A DNA stretch of 64,000 nt from Thermoflexus sp. (GCF_034432235.1 NZ_DAOUCJ010000031.1:49754-113753); one strand, 5' to 3'; shown: positions 9,966 to 18,782, numbered from the stretch's first letter. Notes: a model not told the origin generated them from the sequence alone. Made by a program: numbers and translations.

Positions 9966-12221
9966 ATGCAGGGTTTCCCTTGGCGGATCGCCTGTGTCCT
10001 CCTCCTGATCGCCTGGGTCAACGTCCTGATCCTGTGGCGGCCTGCCCCGGCCCACAACGACGAGGCCTATGAGATCTGGGCTATCCGCACCCACGATCTC
10101 CCCGGGCTCATCGCGACCGGGCTCCGCCTGGATGGCCAGCCTCCGCTTTACCCCCTCCTCCTCTGGGGGATCCGCCAGCTCCCGCTCTTCCGCCCGGTCC
10201 CCATGCTCTACCTGGCCAGCCTTCTCGTTGCTTTCCCTGTCTATCCGTTGATGTTTCGGCTGACCCGATCGCTTGGGGGATATCGCGCAGGGGTGCTGGT
10301 CCTGGCCCTCCTGGCCTTCAATCCCCTCGTGGCCGGCATGATGATGTTCCTGCGCGCCTACTCCCTGACGCTGATGCTCAGCGCCCTCGCCCTCTGGCTG
10401 GCGTGGCGCACGGATCGCCATCCCACCTGGGCCCGCGGGCTGACCTGGGGGCTGGCCAGCCTCGCGCTGGTCTTCGCGTTCTACTATGGGATCTTCCTGA
10501 TCGCCGCCGCCTTCCTCTGGCTCCTGCGACAACCCCGGGAAGGTCCCCGCTGGCGTGCCGCTTTGCTCGGTGCCGCGCTGCCCGGGCTGGGCGGGGCCCT
10601 GTGGGCGCGGATCGCCCTCGCCCCGGCCATCGCCATCGTGAGCCGCCATCAGGGGAACCCCGGCATCCATCCCCATCCGCTGGAGATGGCGGCGAATCTC
10701 TGGCTCACCCTCTGGAGCGGATGGGCGGCGGATGTCCGCCTCGCCCTTGGGGCAGGCATCGGGATGGGGCTCATCCTCACGATGTTCTGGATCCACGCGC
10801 TCCGCCGGCGGTTCCCCGCGCCGGGCTTCCCTCTCGTGACCGGGGCGTTCCCCCTCTTCGGCTTCCTGGTGGTCGGATGGCGTTACAATTTCTTCGCCGC
10901 GCGCTACGCGGTGGTCGCCCTGCCTCCCCTCCTCCTGGCCATCGCCATGATCATCGCCCGCGCGCCCCGCCGAGGTCAGGCTGTGGCCATCGGATGGGCC
11001 GGCCTGATCGGACTGATCGGCCTCTCGCGGATCGCCATCGCTTATCGCATGTTGCCGGAGAACAACCCCTGGTATGCGGAGATCGCCGTGGCGCTTCTGG
11101 AGCGCGTCGCTCCCGGCGACGTGGTGATCGCCCAGGCGCCGTGGCACTATCAAGCCCTGCTGATGGCTGCGCCCGACGCGCCCTGGCAGCTCTTCGATCT
11201 CCATGAGGAGGATCGCTGGCGGAAGGCCATGCAGGACCGCCCCGTCGTCTGGTTCCTGGGGGTTCCCGCTTATCGCGGAAACTGGGAGCCTCTCGAGCGC
11301 GCCATGAAGGGCTGGATCCGGGAGGAGGTTCGGGCATGGCCGCTCCCAGCCGACGCCATCCTGATCCGGTATGTGCCGCCGGTGGAGGCTCCCGGATGGC
11401 AGCCCCTAAGAGCGGTCTTCGAGGAAGGATTCATCTTGGACGCGGTGGCCCTGGATGCTGGAGGCCCCCCCGGGATCCTGCGGGTGGGCTTGCGGGTGCG
11501 GGCCTCGCGCCCGATCCTGCGCTCTTATACGTTCTTTGTCCATTTGCTGGATCCCGGGGGACGCTGGATAACAGGCAGCGACGCGGAGCCGCCTGTCCCC
11601 ACGAACGCGATGGAGCCGGGCGTTCCGGTGGTGTTCTGGCGCGCGCTGCAGGTTCCGGCATGGCTGCCGGCCGGAACTTACACGGTGACCGCCGGCGCCT
11701 ATCCTACTGGGTCCGGGGGATGGCCGCGCCTGCGCACCCGGGAAGGAGCGGATACCGTTCACATCGGGACCGCGCGGGTGCGATCTCGTCCTGCCCTTCT
11801 GGAAGGCCATCCGGCCGTGCGATGCGGATCTATGACGCTGAGCCGCTTTACGGTGATCCGTCTGACGGATTATCGACAGGAAGGGCCGGATATCTTCCCG
11901 GAGCCTGGTCATCCGGATCGCCTGTGGGTTCAGGGGAGCTGGCGCGCGGAGGCCGATCATAGCGCGCCGCCGGAGCTGATGATGGATACCGATGGGCGTG
12001 TTCAGATCCTGAGGCCCAGGGAGCCGCTGGCGCGGGAGGTTCGATACCCGGCGGGCCAAATGGCAACCGGCTTCTGGGAGGGGGAGGTGGCTCCTGAACA
12101 GCGCACCCTTCGTCTGATCGTTGCGTGCCCAGGCGGCCGGGTGGAGTTTCCTGCGCTGACGCTATCCCGGCAGCGCTGGCGCTGGAATTACAGCTGGATC
12201 TTCTGGAACCGGATGCCCTGA
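9966..12221 (+). CDS. Glycosyltransferase family 39-like membrane protein with C-terminal beta module
   Basis: ATG 9966 follows the YfhO gene by 30 bases with GGAGAAG upstream; product 751 residues. After an N-terminal helix (IACVLLLIAWVNVLIL) it has HNDEAYEIW, the acidic GT39 first-loop motif, then DGQPPLYPLLLWG. Next come about nine helices, including MMMFLRAYSLTLMLSALAL, which matches the 'R.Y.L' stretch common in these enzymes. A soluble middle region (HEEDRWRKAMQDRPVVWF) precedes the shared module at about 490-605 (YTFFVHLLDPGG, AEPPVPTN). A further ~140-residue C-terminal domain is not found in the neighbours and ends in WNYSWIFWNR. The next gene ends in a related WSYDWLFLNR, so the two are probably recent paralogues. 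Confidence 0.85.
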   Translation: MQGFPWRIACVLLLIAWVNVLILWRPAPAHNDEAYEIWAIRTHDLPGLIATGLRLDGQPPLYPLLLWGIRQLPLFRPVPMLYLASLLVAFPVYPLMFRLTRSLGGYRAGVLVLALLAFNPLVAGMMMFLRAYSLTLMLSALALWLAWRTDRHPTWARGLTWGLASLALVFAFYYGIFLIAAAFLWLLRQPREGPRWRAALLGAALPGLGGALWARIALAPAIAIVSRHQGNPGIHPHPLEMAANLWLTLWSGWAADVRLALGAGIGMGLILTMFWIHALRRRFPAPGFPLVTGAFPLFGFLVVGWRYNFFAARYAVVALPPLLLAIAMIIARAPRRGQAVAIGWAGLIGLIGLSRIAIAYRMLPENNPWYAEIAVALLERVAPGDVVIAQAPWHYQALLMAAPDAPWQLFDLHEEDRWRKAMQDRPVVWFLGVPAYRGNWEPLERAMKGWIREEVRAWPLPADAILIRYVPPVEAPGWQPLRAVFEEGFILDAVALDAGGPPGILRVGLRVRASRPILRSYTFFVHLLDPGGRWITGSDAEPPVPTNAMEPGVPVVFWRALQVPAWLPAGTYTVTAGAYPTGSGGWPRLRTREGADTVHIGTARVRSRPALLEGHPAVRCGSMTLSRFTVIRLTDYRQEGPDIFPEPGHPDRLWVQGSWRAEADHSAPPELMMDTDGRVQILRPREPLAREVRYPAGQMATGFWEGEVAPEQRTLRLIVACPGGRVEFPALTLSRQRWRWNYSWIFWNRMP

Positions 12222-12268
12222 TCTTCATCGGCGGGGAAGTCAGGTTGCGGATACCCGAGCTACATGCG

Positions 12269-14458
12269 ATGAAAGATCGAATCGCCTTCGTTGTCCTGCT
12301 GGCCATCTGGCTGACCTTCTGGGTGACGCTGGCCGTGATGCCACGGGATCTAACGCGATTCGATGAGCAGCACGTGCTCTGGCAGGTCAGCTCCTACGGC
12401 TGGGTGGAGGTGGCCCGCAACCTGATGCGGGACAGCCACCCCCCGCTCTATTACTGGCTGGTCAAGGGCTGGCGGGAGCTCGGCGGTTTCGATCACCCCT
12501 GGGCGTATCGGTTCTTCTCGATCTGCCTGGGATTGCCGGCCCTCCCCCTTGCTTTCCAGGTCGGGTGCCAGTGGGGAGGGCGCCGGCTGGGCCTGGCGCT
12601 GGTGGCCGGGTTAATGCTGAACCCTTTCTATCTGTTCCTGCTGGTCCTGATCCGGATGTATGGGCTGGTGGTGGCTCTGGGCGGGCTGTCGATGTTCCTG
12701 TGGGCTCGCCTGTTGCGGCAGCCCACGACTTCCCGATGGCTCGCCTGGGCTTTGGTCCAGGGCGCTTTAATGTTCACTCACTACTATGGGCTGCTCCTCA
12801 TCGGCACGCAGTGGCTGATCCTCCTGATCCGTCGCCCCTCCGGATGGCGCATGGGCGGGTTGGCCGCGCTTCCCTTCATGGTCGCCTTCGGCGTCTGGAT
12901 CGCCCAGGCCTATGCGGGAAGCCTGGAAAACACAGTGCGAAACCTTTCCGCCATCCCGGTCCGCCCCATGCCGTGGGAGGTGCTGGGGCATCTCTGGGCC
13001 AATCTTCTCGTCGGCCCGCTCGCCGATGGGAGGCTGGCGAGAATCCTCGCTGTAGGGGCTGGCGTGTTCATCGGGCTTCTTCTCCCCACCCTTCGCTCAT
13101 GGAGGCGGATCCGGCTGGAGCTGGCCATCGTGGCGCTGCTCCCGCTGGGGGCGGGCGCCCTGATGGCCATGCGCTGGCCTTTCTTCGCCGCCCGCTACTT
13201 CGCCATGTCGGTGATCCCGACGCTCACGCTGGTTCTCTCCATCGGGCTGGGCTCCCGATGGAAAGGGGCGCTTCTGATCCTGATCCTGCCCGGCATAATT
13301 GGGATCGCCAGCTTCCCGGTGCTGAATCTTCCTTTGGGCTTGGAGTCGGAGCTGGAGTTCTGGACCGCTCCGGAGCCGGTGCTGGCCCAGGCGCGCTGGC
13401 ACCTCCTCTGGTCGGCGGATTCAGGTTTCCCAAGCTATGAGTGGCCGGATCCGGCGCAGCGCGCTCAGGTGGTGGGCCGCTCCCCCTCTTTCTGGTTCGT
13501 GGGGGTTGCCCTTTACCGGGCGGACTGGGAGGGGTGGCTGCAGGAGCTCCAGGCCACTCATCTGATCGACTTCCAGGCGGAGTTCCCCCACGAAATCCCC
13601 GAATATCGAGCTGCCATGTTCCATCTGGTCCGTAGGGCCCCGGCCGCTCGATGGATCCATCGGGATGCCCGGTGGGCCAACGGGATCCGGCTGCACGATA
13701 TCGGCTGGACCCAGGAGGTGGTGGAGCCGGGTCGTTCGGTGCAATGGCACCTGCGCTTCTCTACGGACCAGCCGCTGGATCGCCGGTGGACGCTCTTCGT
13801 GCACCTGATAGATCCGACCGGACAGCTCTGGGCCAACTGGGACGCGGAGCCGGAGCTCCCAACGGATCAGTGGACACCGGGTCGGATCTACGATGTGGGG
13901 CGCAGCCTGCTGATCCCTCGCTGGGTGCCCGCTGGACGTTATGAAGTCCGCATCGGCTGGTATGAGACGGGGACGGCGGGGTTCCCACGGCTTCCCTTGC
14001 GGGAGGGCCAGGGGGATACGCTTTCCATGGGTGAAGTGGAGGTCCTGCCTCAGCGGGAGCCTCCGCGATTCGGCACGCGAACCAGCCCCCATGTGGAGCT
14101 GAATCCCCCTCAAATCTCCACCCGATCCGGGCCGGATGGATACCGGGTCCGGGTTCGAATCCCGTGGCGGAGCCGGGATCCAGCCTCCCTCGCCGCATGG
14201 CAGCTGGTCCTGGAGACGCCGGAAGGGCCGATCCCGTTGCGGCGTCCGTATCCGGTTCCCGAAGCGGTCGTCCATAGCCCGGGGTGGCTGGTGGAAACCT
14301 GGGTCAGCCCGCCGCTCCGGGGAGGCCGCCCCGCCTTACGCTGGCTGGAGGTCCGCTATGCATGGCAGCTCCTGGCCCGTCACCCGATCTGGCTCTTCCC
14401 CCCGGATGTCCGGTGGAGCTATGACTGGCTCTTCCTGAACCGGACGGGCCTTCCATAG
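12269..14458 (+). CDS. Glycosyltransferase family 39-like membrane protein with C-terminal beta module
   Basis: ATG 12269 gives MKDRIAFVVLLAIWLTFW, a short charged start followed by a helix; no strong Shine-Dalgarno sequence is visible, so the start is moderately certain. The 729-residue product has TRFDEQHVLW, the first-loop acidic motif, and DSHPPLYYWLVKGW, the typical HPPLYY signature of GT39-like proteins. About ten helices extend to residue ~375. A soluble region (WSADSGFPSYEWPD) leads into the shared module at about 470-590 (WTLFVHLIDPTG, AEPELPTDQWTPG, YEVRIGWYETG) and a last ~120-residue domain ending WSYDWLFLNR. It is the paralogue of the gene 47 bases upstream and closes the plus-strand cluster. 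Confidence 0.85.
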   Translation: MKDRIAFVVLLAIWLTFWVTLAVMPRDLTRFDEQHVLWQVSSYGWVEVARNLMRDSHPPLYYWLVKGWRELGGFDHPWAYRFFSICLGLPALPLAFQVGCQWGGRRLGLALVAGLMLNPFYLFLLVLIRMYGLVVALGGLSMFLWARLLRQPTTSRWLAWALVQGALMFTHYYGLLLIGTQWLILLIRRPSGWRMGGLAALPFMVAFGVWIAQAYAGSLENTVRNLSAIPVRPMPWEVLGHLWANLLVGPLADGRLARILAVGAGVFIGLLLPTLRSWRRIRLELAIVALLPLGAGALMAMRWPFFAARYFAMSVIPTLTLVLSIGLGSRWKGALLILILPGIIGIASFPVLNLPLGLESELEFWTAPEPVLAQARWHLLWSADSGFPSYEWPDPAQRAQVVGRSPSFWFVGVALYRADWEGWLQELQATHLIDFQAEFPHEIPEYRAAMFHLVRRAPAARWIHRDARWANGIRLHDIGWTQEVVEPGRSVQWHLRFSTDQPLDRRWTLFVHLIDPTGQLWANWDAEPELPTDQWTPGRIYDVGRSLLIPRWVPAGRYEVRIGWYETGTAGFPRLPLREGQGDTLSMGEVEVLPQREPPRFGTRTSPHVELNPPQISTRSGPDGYRVRVRIPWRSRDPASLAAWQLVLETPEGPIPLRRPYPVPEAVVHSPGWLVETWVSPPLRGGRPALRWLEVRYAWQLLARHPIWLFPPDVRWSYDWLFLNRTGLP

Positions 14459-14614
14459 AGCCCCTGGATCTCCACATGGGGTTGCCCAGCCCGGATCCCT
14501 CGGGCGATTGGGATCCCTATATTCACGGGATAGAGCGTTCGACTTTCGAGCCCGCCTGGCCCTCCATCGGGAAGGCGATCCCTCCCCCTGCCCGGCGGCG
14601 CGATCCATGGTCGA

Positions 14615-15499
14615 TCAGAAGGTCCCTTTGAGTTCCTCCAGACGGTCCATGAAGGCGGGGGGGGCGAAAAGCCAGCGATGGTAATCCGGGTCATAGTAGC
14701 GTCCCCGGAAGGGATGGGGATTGCGCACGACCCTCGGATCCAGCCCCTTGGAGCAGACGATGAAACTCCACCAGTTGCACGGATACGTGGAATAGGGCAT
14801 GGGAATGGTCTCCACATACCGGAAGAGCTGGCCGAGCGCCTTCCGCACCATCGGCGCTTCATAGCCCAGGTATCCTTCCCGGAACAGGGACTCGGAAAGG
14901 TGCAGGGCCAGCATCCCCTCATCGGTCAGGTGCTCAGCGCACAACCGGAAGAAGGCGGGGTCGAACAGGCTGCGGGCCAGCTCCGCCAGGGGGTCATTGG
15001 AGTCCAGCAGGATCACATCGTAGGCATCCGGGTGTTCCTCCAGGAAGGTGCGCCCGTTGCCGATGATCAGGCGGACCCGGGGATCATCGAAAGAGGAGGC
15101 GAACTCCGGCATGTGCCGCCGACACAGCTCCACCACCTGGCCGTCCACTTCCACCACGATCACTTCTTCCACCGTGGGATGCCGCAGGGCCTCCCGGGCT
15201 ACCCCGCCGTCCCCCCCACCGATCACCAGCACCCGGCGCGGGTTCGGATGGGCCATCATCGCCGGGTGGACCAGGGACTCGTGGTAGAAGAACTCGTCCC
15301 GTTGGGTGAACTGAATCACGCCATCCAGGACCAGCGCCTTGCCCCAGTTTTCGAGTTCCAGGATAGCGATTTCCTGCAGGGCGCTCCGCTCATGGGCCAG
15401 CACCCGCCGGACCTGATACACGGCCGTGATCGTGCTTTCCTCGGCGAAGGTCAATCGCATCCCTTCGAAGGGATCTTCAGCCAGCGCTCCCTGGGCCAT
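14615..15499 (-). CDS. speE: Spermidine synthase-like polyamine aminopropyltransferase
   Basis: ATG 15499 is preceded on the minus strand by GGAGGA, 6 bases away; 294 residues, the usual length. The small N-terminal beta domain has LVLDGVIQFTQRDEFFYHE. The Rossmann core has VLVIGGGDGGVAREALRHP and VEVDGQVVELC, which bind the nucleoside end of decarboxylated S-adenosylmethionine. The catalytic-loop region reads LLDSNDPLAELARSLF, where most spermidine synthases have DS(T/S)DP.GPA; the aspartates remain but the GPA part differs, so acceptor choice cannot be assigned. PYSTYPCNWWSFIV fits the C-terminal family motif. It appears monocistronic between the GT cluster and tRNA-Lys, and converges with the GT cluster. 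Confidence 0.9.
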   Translation of the reverse strand: MAQGALAEDPFEGMRLTFAEESTITAVYQVRRVLAHERSALQEIAILELENWGKALVLDGVIQFTQRDEFFYHESLVHPAMMAHPNPRRVLVIGGGDGGVAREALRHPTVEEVIVVEVDGQVVELCRRHMPEFASSFDDPRVRLIIGNGRTFLEEHPDAYDVILLDSNDPLAELARSLFDPAFFRLCAEHLTDEGMLALHLSESLFREGYLGYEAPMVRKALGQLFRYVETIPMPYSTYPCNWWSFIVCSKGLDPRVVRNPHPFRGRYYDPDYHRWLFAPPAFMDRLEELKGTF

Positions 15500-15620
15500 T
15501 CTCCATCCTCCCGATCGGTGTTGGGATGGGTCTTGCGCCCCCCGGGTCATTTCCAGGGGATAGCCGGATGCTTTTTCAGGCCGGCCCTTCAGGTCCCCAA
15601 TGTGTCCATCCGATGGTGGA

Positions 15621-15660
15621 AAAGCAAAAAGCCTTCCGCGATGAGCCCATCGCAGAAGGC
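15621..15660 (-). terminator. Rho-independent terminator of tRNA-Lys
   Basis: On the minus strand a 13-bp stem (GCCTTCTGCGATG / CATCGCGGAAGGC, one wobble pair) with a GGCT loop is followed by TTTTTGCTTTT. It begins 9 bases after the tRNA 3' end. Confidence 0.9.
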
Positions 15661-15669
15661 TTCCTCAGG

Positions 15670-15742
15670 TGAGGCGGGTGGGACTCGAACCCACAACCGT
15701 CGGCTTAAAAGGCCGCTGCTCTGCCGGTTGAGCTACCGCCCC
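15670..15742 (-). tRNA. tRNA-Lys (anticodon UUU)
   Basis: The minus strand folds as a standard cloverleaf: acceptor GGGGCGG/CCGCCTC (one G-U pair), D-arm GCTC...GAGC, anticodon loop CTTTTAA (anticodon TTT), T-arm GTGGG TTCGAGT CCCAC, and discriminator A. The first pair of the anticodon stem is a G-A mismatch. The CCA end is not encoded (CCT follows), so it must be added enzymatically. Own promoter and terminator flank it. Confidence 0.97.
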
Positions 15743-15755
15743 ATGCCGCAATTTA

Positions 15756-15785
15756 ATTCTAATCGGCGTGGCGGGGGGTTGTCAA
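15756..15785 (-). promoter_or_regulatory. Sigma-70 type promoter of tRNA-Lys
   Basis: The minus strand shows TTGACA (15785-15780), an 18-base spacer and TAGAAT (15761-15756). Transcription would start near 15749, about 7 bases before the mature tRNA 5' end. It lies back-to-back with the small gene starting at 15807. Confidence 0.85.
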
Positions 15786-15806
15786 ACGCCCCCCAGGAGG
15801 ATGGAA

Positions 15807-16037
15807 ATGCCATCTACAGCAATTGTGACGGTGGAGAAAATGCTGGAGTCTTTGCCTGAGGAAATGCAGGAGCGTGTGGTGGAACATCTGCGAGAGTATA
15901 TCCTGGATTTGCAAGACGAGCTTCAATGGGATGCGCTGTTCAAGCGCACCCAGGGTGAACTCGTTGCGGCGGCTCGTCGTGCCAGGGAGGAAATTGCCGC
16001 TGGCCAAGCAGAGCCTATGGACTTTGAACGACTATGA
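15807..16037 (+). CDS. Small antitoxin-like helical protein (orphan)
   Basis: AGGAGG at 15795-15800 lies 6 bases before ATG 15807; an in-frame ATG at 15801 touches that site and is less likely. The 76-residue product is almost all helix: VEKMLESLPEEMQERVVEHL, then QDELQWDALFKRTQGELV, then ARRAREEIAAGQAEPMDFERL. The ending A.(R/K)AREEIA.G...PMDF.(R/Q)L resembles small proteins found beside type II toxins in cyanobacteria and Chloroflexota (from memory). No toxin gene follows; hisD converges 8 bases downstream. I would call it an orphan antitoxin-like protein with low functional certainty. Confidence 0.7.
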   Translation: MPSTAIVTVEKMLESLPEEMQERVVEHLREYILDLQDELQWDALFKRTQGELVAAARRAREEIAAGQAEPMDFERL

Positions 16038-16045
16038 AATGGGTA

Positions 16046-17359
16046 TCAGACTGTAGCGGAGGACGCCGGCAGGTCTGGAAGGCGGATCCGGATGGAAGCG
16101 GCGTGGGCGTGTAGCCCCTCCACCTCCGCCAGCGTGGTGATCACCGGGGCCAGATGGCGCAGACCCTCCTCGGTCAGGGCTTCCACCTCGATCTTCTTCA
16201 CGAAGGTGTCCACGGAAATGGAAGAGGCCGCGCGGGCCCAGCCGCCGGTCGGCAGGGTGTTGTTGGTGCCGGTAGCGTAATCCCCCGCCGCCACGGCGGA
16301 CCAGGGGCCCAGGAACACGGATCCCGCATGGCGAATGGCTGGGAGGATCGCCCAGGGATCCCGGGTGTAGATGGCCAGATGCTCTGGCGCGTAGGCGTTG
16401 CAGACCTCGATGGCCGTCTCCATATCTGCGGTCACGATCAGCCCCCCATAGGTTTCCAGCGCCTGGCGGGCGATGGCCCATCGCGGGAGTCGTGAGCCCT
16501 GCCGCTCGATCTCGCGCCGCACGGCATGGGCCAGGGCTTCCACCGGCGTCACCAGAAGACAGGAGGTATGGGGATCGTGCTCGGCCTGGGCCAGCAGCTC
16601 CGCCGCCACCCAGTCCGGGCGCGCCGTCTCATCGGCCAGGACGATCACTTCGGTGGGGCCGGCCAGCATATCGATGGCCACTTCCCCCATCACCAGGGCT
16701 TTGGCCGCCAGCACATACAGGTTACCGGGCCCTACGATCTTATCCACCCTGGGGATCGTCTCCGTGCCGTAGGCCATGGCGGCAATGGCGGCCACCCCGC
16801 CCACCAGGAAGAAATCGGTCACTCCGGCGGCGTGGGCGGCGGCCAGCACCGCAGGGTGGCGCCCGGCTGGGGGGGTGCAGGCGACGATCCGGCGCACGCC
16901 CGCCACCGAGGCCGGAATCCCCAGGGCATGGACGATGGTGGGATAGACGGCCCGGCCGCCCGGGATGTAGAGCCCGGCCGAATCCAGCGGGCGAACGATC
17001 TGCCCGGCGATCACCCCTGGAGCCATCTCCATCAGCCAGATGGGCCGTTCCCGCTGGGCTTCATGGAACCGCCGGACGGCCTCCGCTTCCCGGTGCAGCG
17101 CCTCCCGGACCTCCGGGGCAAGCTCCTTCCAGGCGGCGGCCATCGCCTCCGGGCTCACCCGCCAGCGCTCCGGCGGCCAGTCGATCCCATCGAAGCGCCG
17201 CAGGTAATCGACGACCGCGGCATCCCCCCGCCGTCGCACGTCCTCCAGGATGGCCTTTACGTCTGGAAGGACCTGCTGAAGATCCGCCCGGGCGCGCATC
17301 AGCAGGCGCTGTCGTGTTCCCGCGTCCAGGGCTTCCCAGCGATAGATCTCGATAGGCAT
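16046..17359 (-). CDS. hisD: Histidinol dehydrogenase
   Basis: ATG 17359 has GGAGG 5 bases upstream; 437 residues, typical for HisD. It oxidises L-histidinol to histidine in two NAD-dependent steps, the last steps of histidine biosynthesis. Family signatures in order: PLDSAGLYIPGGRAVYPT, VDKIVGPGNLYVLAAK, DMLAGPTEVIVLAD, then AELLAQAEHDP with the catalytic Glu-His pair, and NAYAPEHLAIYTRDP. GDYATGTNNTLPTGGWAR is the usual C-terminal motif. It is the last gene of the minus-strand his cluster, separated from hisIE by a palindromic repeat. Confidence 0.97.
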   Translation of the reverse strand: MPIEIYRWEALDAGTRQRLLMRARADLQQVLPDVKAILEDVRRRGDAAVVDYLRRFDGIDWPPERWRVSPEAMAAAWKELAPEVREALHREAEAVRRFHEAQRERPIWLMEMAPGVIAGQIVRPLDSAGLYIPGGRAVYPTIVHALGIPASVAGVRRIVACTPPAGRHPAVLAAAHAAGVTDFFLVGGVAAIAAMAYGTETIPRVDKIVGPGNLYVLAAKALVMGEVAIDMLAGPTEVIVLADETARPDWVAAELLAQAEHDPHTSCLLVTPVEALAHAVRREIERQGSRLPRWAIARQALETYGGLIVTADMETAIEVCNAYAPEHLAIYTRDPWAILPAIRHAGSVFLGPWSAVAAGDYATGTNNTLPTGGWARAASSISVDTFVKKIEVEALTEEGLRHLAPVITTLAEVEGLHAHAASIRIRLPDLPASSATV

Positions 17360-17376
17360 CCTTCCTCCTCTTCAAT

Positions 17377-17404
17377 GTAGGGCAACTGCTTGCAGTTGCC
17401 CTAC
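17377..17404. repeat. Perfect 13-bp palindromic repeat between hisIE and hisD
   Basis: GTAGGGCAACTGC, a TT spacer, then GCAGTTGCCCTAC. It fills most of the hisIE-hisD intergenic space and has no T-run, so it looks like a REP-type dispersed palindrome or an mRNA-stabilising hairpin rather than a terminator. Confidence 0.8.
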
Positions 17405-17413
17405 TTCGGCTCC

Positions 17414-18103
17414 TCAAGGGCGCTCCCCGAGGATCGCCCCCATTCCCCGTCGTTCGGATAGGACTTCCAGCACGGCGTCCCAGCTCAGCCCCCGCGCCAC
17501 CAGCCCCACGGTCAGCATATATAAAAGATCCGCAGCCTCCTCCAGGGACCGCGGGTCGGATTGATGCCGCAAGGCCAGGACAACCTCTATGGCCTCTTCG
17601 CCGATTTTCTTCACGATCTCATCCAGCCCCGCGGTCAGGAGTTGGGCGGTGTAAGAGCCCTCCACCGGGTGCCGTTGCCGATCCCGCACGATCTCCTCCA
17701 GCCGGTGGAGGATGTGTCCGGATGGAGGAGGAAGCTCCCCTTCACGGAGTTCCCGATGAAAGCAGCTGGGCCGGCCGGTGTGGCATGTGGGCCCGGCGGG
17801 GATCGCCTGAATCAGCAGCGCATCCTCATCGCAATCGAGGCGGATCTCCACCACACGGAGGACGTTCCCGGAGGTCTCCCCCTTTCGCCATAGCCGCCTG
17901 CGGGATCGACTCCAGAAGTGCACCATCCCGGTCTCGCGGGTGCGCTGGAGGGCTTCATCGTTCATCCAGCCCAGCATCAGCACCCGACCGGTTCGCGCAT
18001 CCTGGACAATCGCGGGGCGCGCTGCTGTAGGAGGGGCTTCTGCCTCGACCTCCGCCGGTTCAGACGCGGAGCTCCAGTCGGAAGGGATTGAAGTCGGTGT
18101 CAT
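17414..18103 (-). CDS. hisIE: Bifunctional phosphoribosyl-AMP cyclohydrolase / phosphoribosyl-ATP pyrophosphatase
   Basis: The 229-residue protein performs steps 2 and 3 of histidine biosynthesis. Residues ~30-125 are the HisI domain: TGRVLMLGWMNDEAL, WSRSRRRLWRKGETSGN, the metal-binding DCDEDA and GPTCHTGRPSCF with its cysteines. Residues ~130-229 are the HisE domain: YTAQLLTAGLDEIVKKIGEE with the acidic metal ligands, and LLYMLTVGL. ATG 18103 lies 44 bases inside the preceding yhhQ gene. I saw no better internal start before the HisI domain; the first ~25 residues (acidic, Ala/Pro-rich) are not conserved, so the true start could differ. Confidence 0.95.
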   Translation of the reverse strand: MTPTSIPSDWSSASEPAEVEAEAPPTAARPAIVQDARTGRVLMLGWMNDEALQRTRETGMVHFWSRSRRRLWRKGETSGNVLRVVEIRLDCDEDALLIQAIPAGPTCHTGRPSCFHRELREGELPPPSGHILHRLEEIVRDRQRHPVEGSYTAQLLTAGLDEIVKKIGEEAIEVVLALRHQSDPRSLEEAADLLYMLTVGLVARGLSWDAVLEVLSERRGMGAILGERP

Positions 18104-18782
18104 AGTCGTAATAGTCCTCCTGTTCCAGGCGTTTCAGGGTGCCCACGATCAGATACGTCACCGGCGTCATCACCGCTTCCACGCCAACCTTGAACAAATA
18201 GTTGGTCAACACCAGGGTGGCGAACAGATTCCATGGGAAGACGCCGGTCAATGAGGCGATCCCCACAAAGACGGCCGTGTCCACCAGCTCACCGACCAGC
18301 GTGCTGCCGATGGTCCGGGTCCACAGGTAGCGACCACGGGTGAGGATCTTCATTTTAGCCAGGGTGAAGGAGTTCGCGAACTCGCCGGACCAGTAGCCCA
18401 GGAGACTGGCCAGGACGATGCCGCCGGTGCTCATGCCGCCCAGAATGGCCTCATACGCCCGCTGTCCGGCGGTTCGTTCCCATTCGGGATCCCCCGGCAG
18501 GATGCGGACAATCCAGAGGATCAGCGCGCTCAGCGTTAGGCATGCGAACCCGGTCCAGATGACCCGGCGGGAGCGACGATAACCGTAGACCTCGGTCAGG
18601 ATGTCCCCAAAGATATAGCTCACGGGGAAAAGGATCGTGCCCGCATCGAAGGCGAGCCGCACACCGAAGAGGCTCGCCCTCCAGTCTACGATCTTGGCGG
18701 ATGAGGCGATGTTGCTGACGATGAGGACGGTGACGAAGAGAGCCATCACCATGTCGAAGAAGCGATAGGGGCGCTCTCCCAT
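18060..18782 (-). CDS. yhhQ: Queuosine precursor transporter (YhhQ/VUT family)
   Basis: ATG 18782 (MGERPYRFFDMVMALF) has GGAGG about 6 bases upstream; ATG 18797 has none, so I use the former (240 residues). Six to seven hydrophobic helices match the COG1738 family: VLIVSNIASSAKIVDW, FDAGTILFPVSYIFGDILTE, SLLGYWSGEFANSFTLAKMK, and TRTIGSTLVGELVDTAVFV. Family members import queuosine precursors such as preQ1 or queuine for tRNA modification. Its place inside the his cluster, with 44 bases of overlap with hisIE, suggests co-transcription without an obvious pathway link. Confidence 0.92.
   Translation of the reverse strand: MGERPYRFFDMVMALFVTVLIVSNIASSAKIVDWRASLFGVRLAFDAGTILFPVSYIFGDILTEVYGYRRSRRVIWTGFACLTLSALILWIVRILPGDPEWERTAGQRAYEAILGGMSTGGIVLASLLGYWSGEFANSFTLAKMKILTRGRYLWTRTIGSTLVGELVDTAVFVGIASLTGVFPWNLFATLVLTNYLFKVGVEAVMTPVTYLIVGTLKRLEQEDYYDYDTDFNPFRLELRV

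Noticed and set aside
9621..11204. Long open frame on the minus strand opposite the YfhO and GT39 genes (over 500 codons)
   Set aside because: It is antisense to two clear membrane-protein genes and its Gln/Glu/Gly/Arg/Pro-rich translation is the usual mirror of GC-rich coding DNA; no domain or ribosome site.
14678..15859. Plus-strand frame of ~390 codons opposite speE and across the tRNA gene
   Set aside because: Covers the conserved speE and tRNA-Lys on the other strand and has no recognisable motif.
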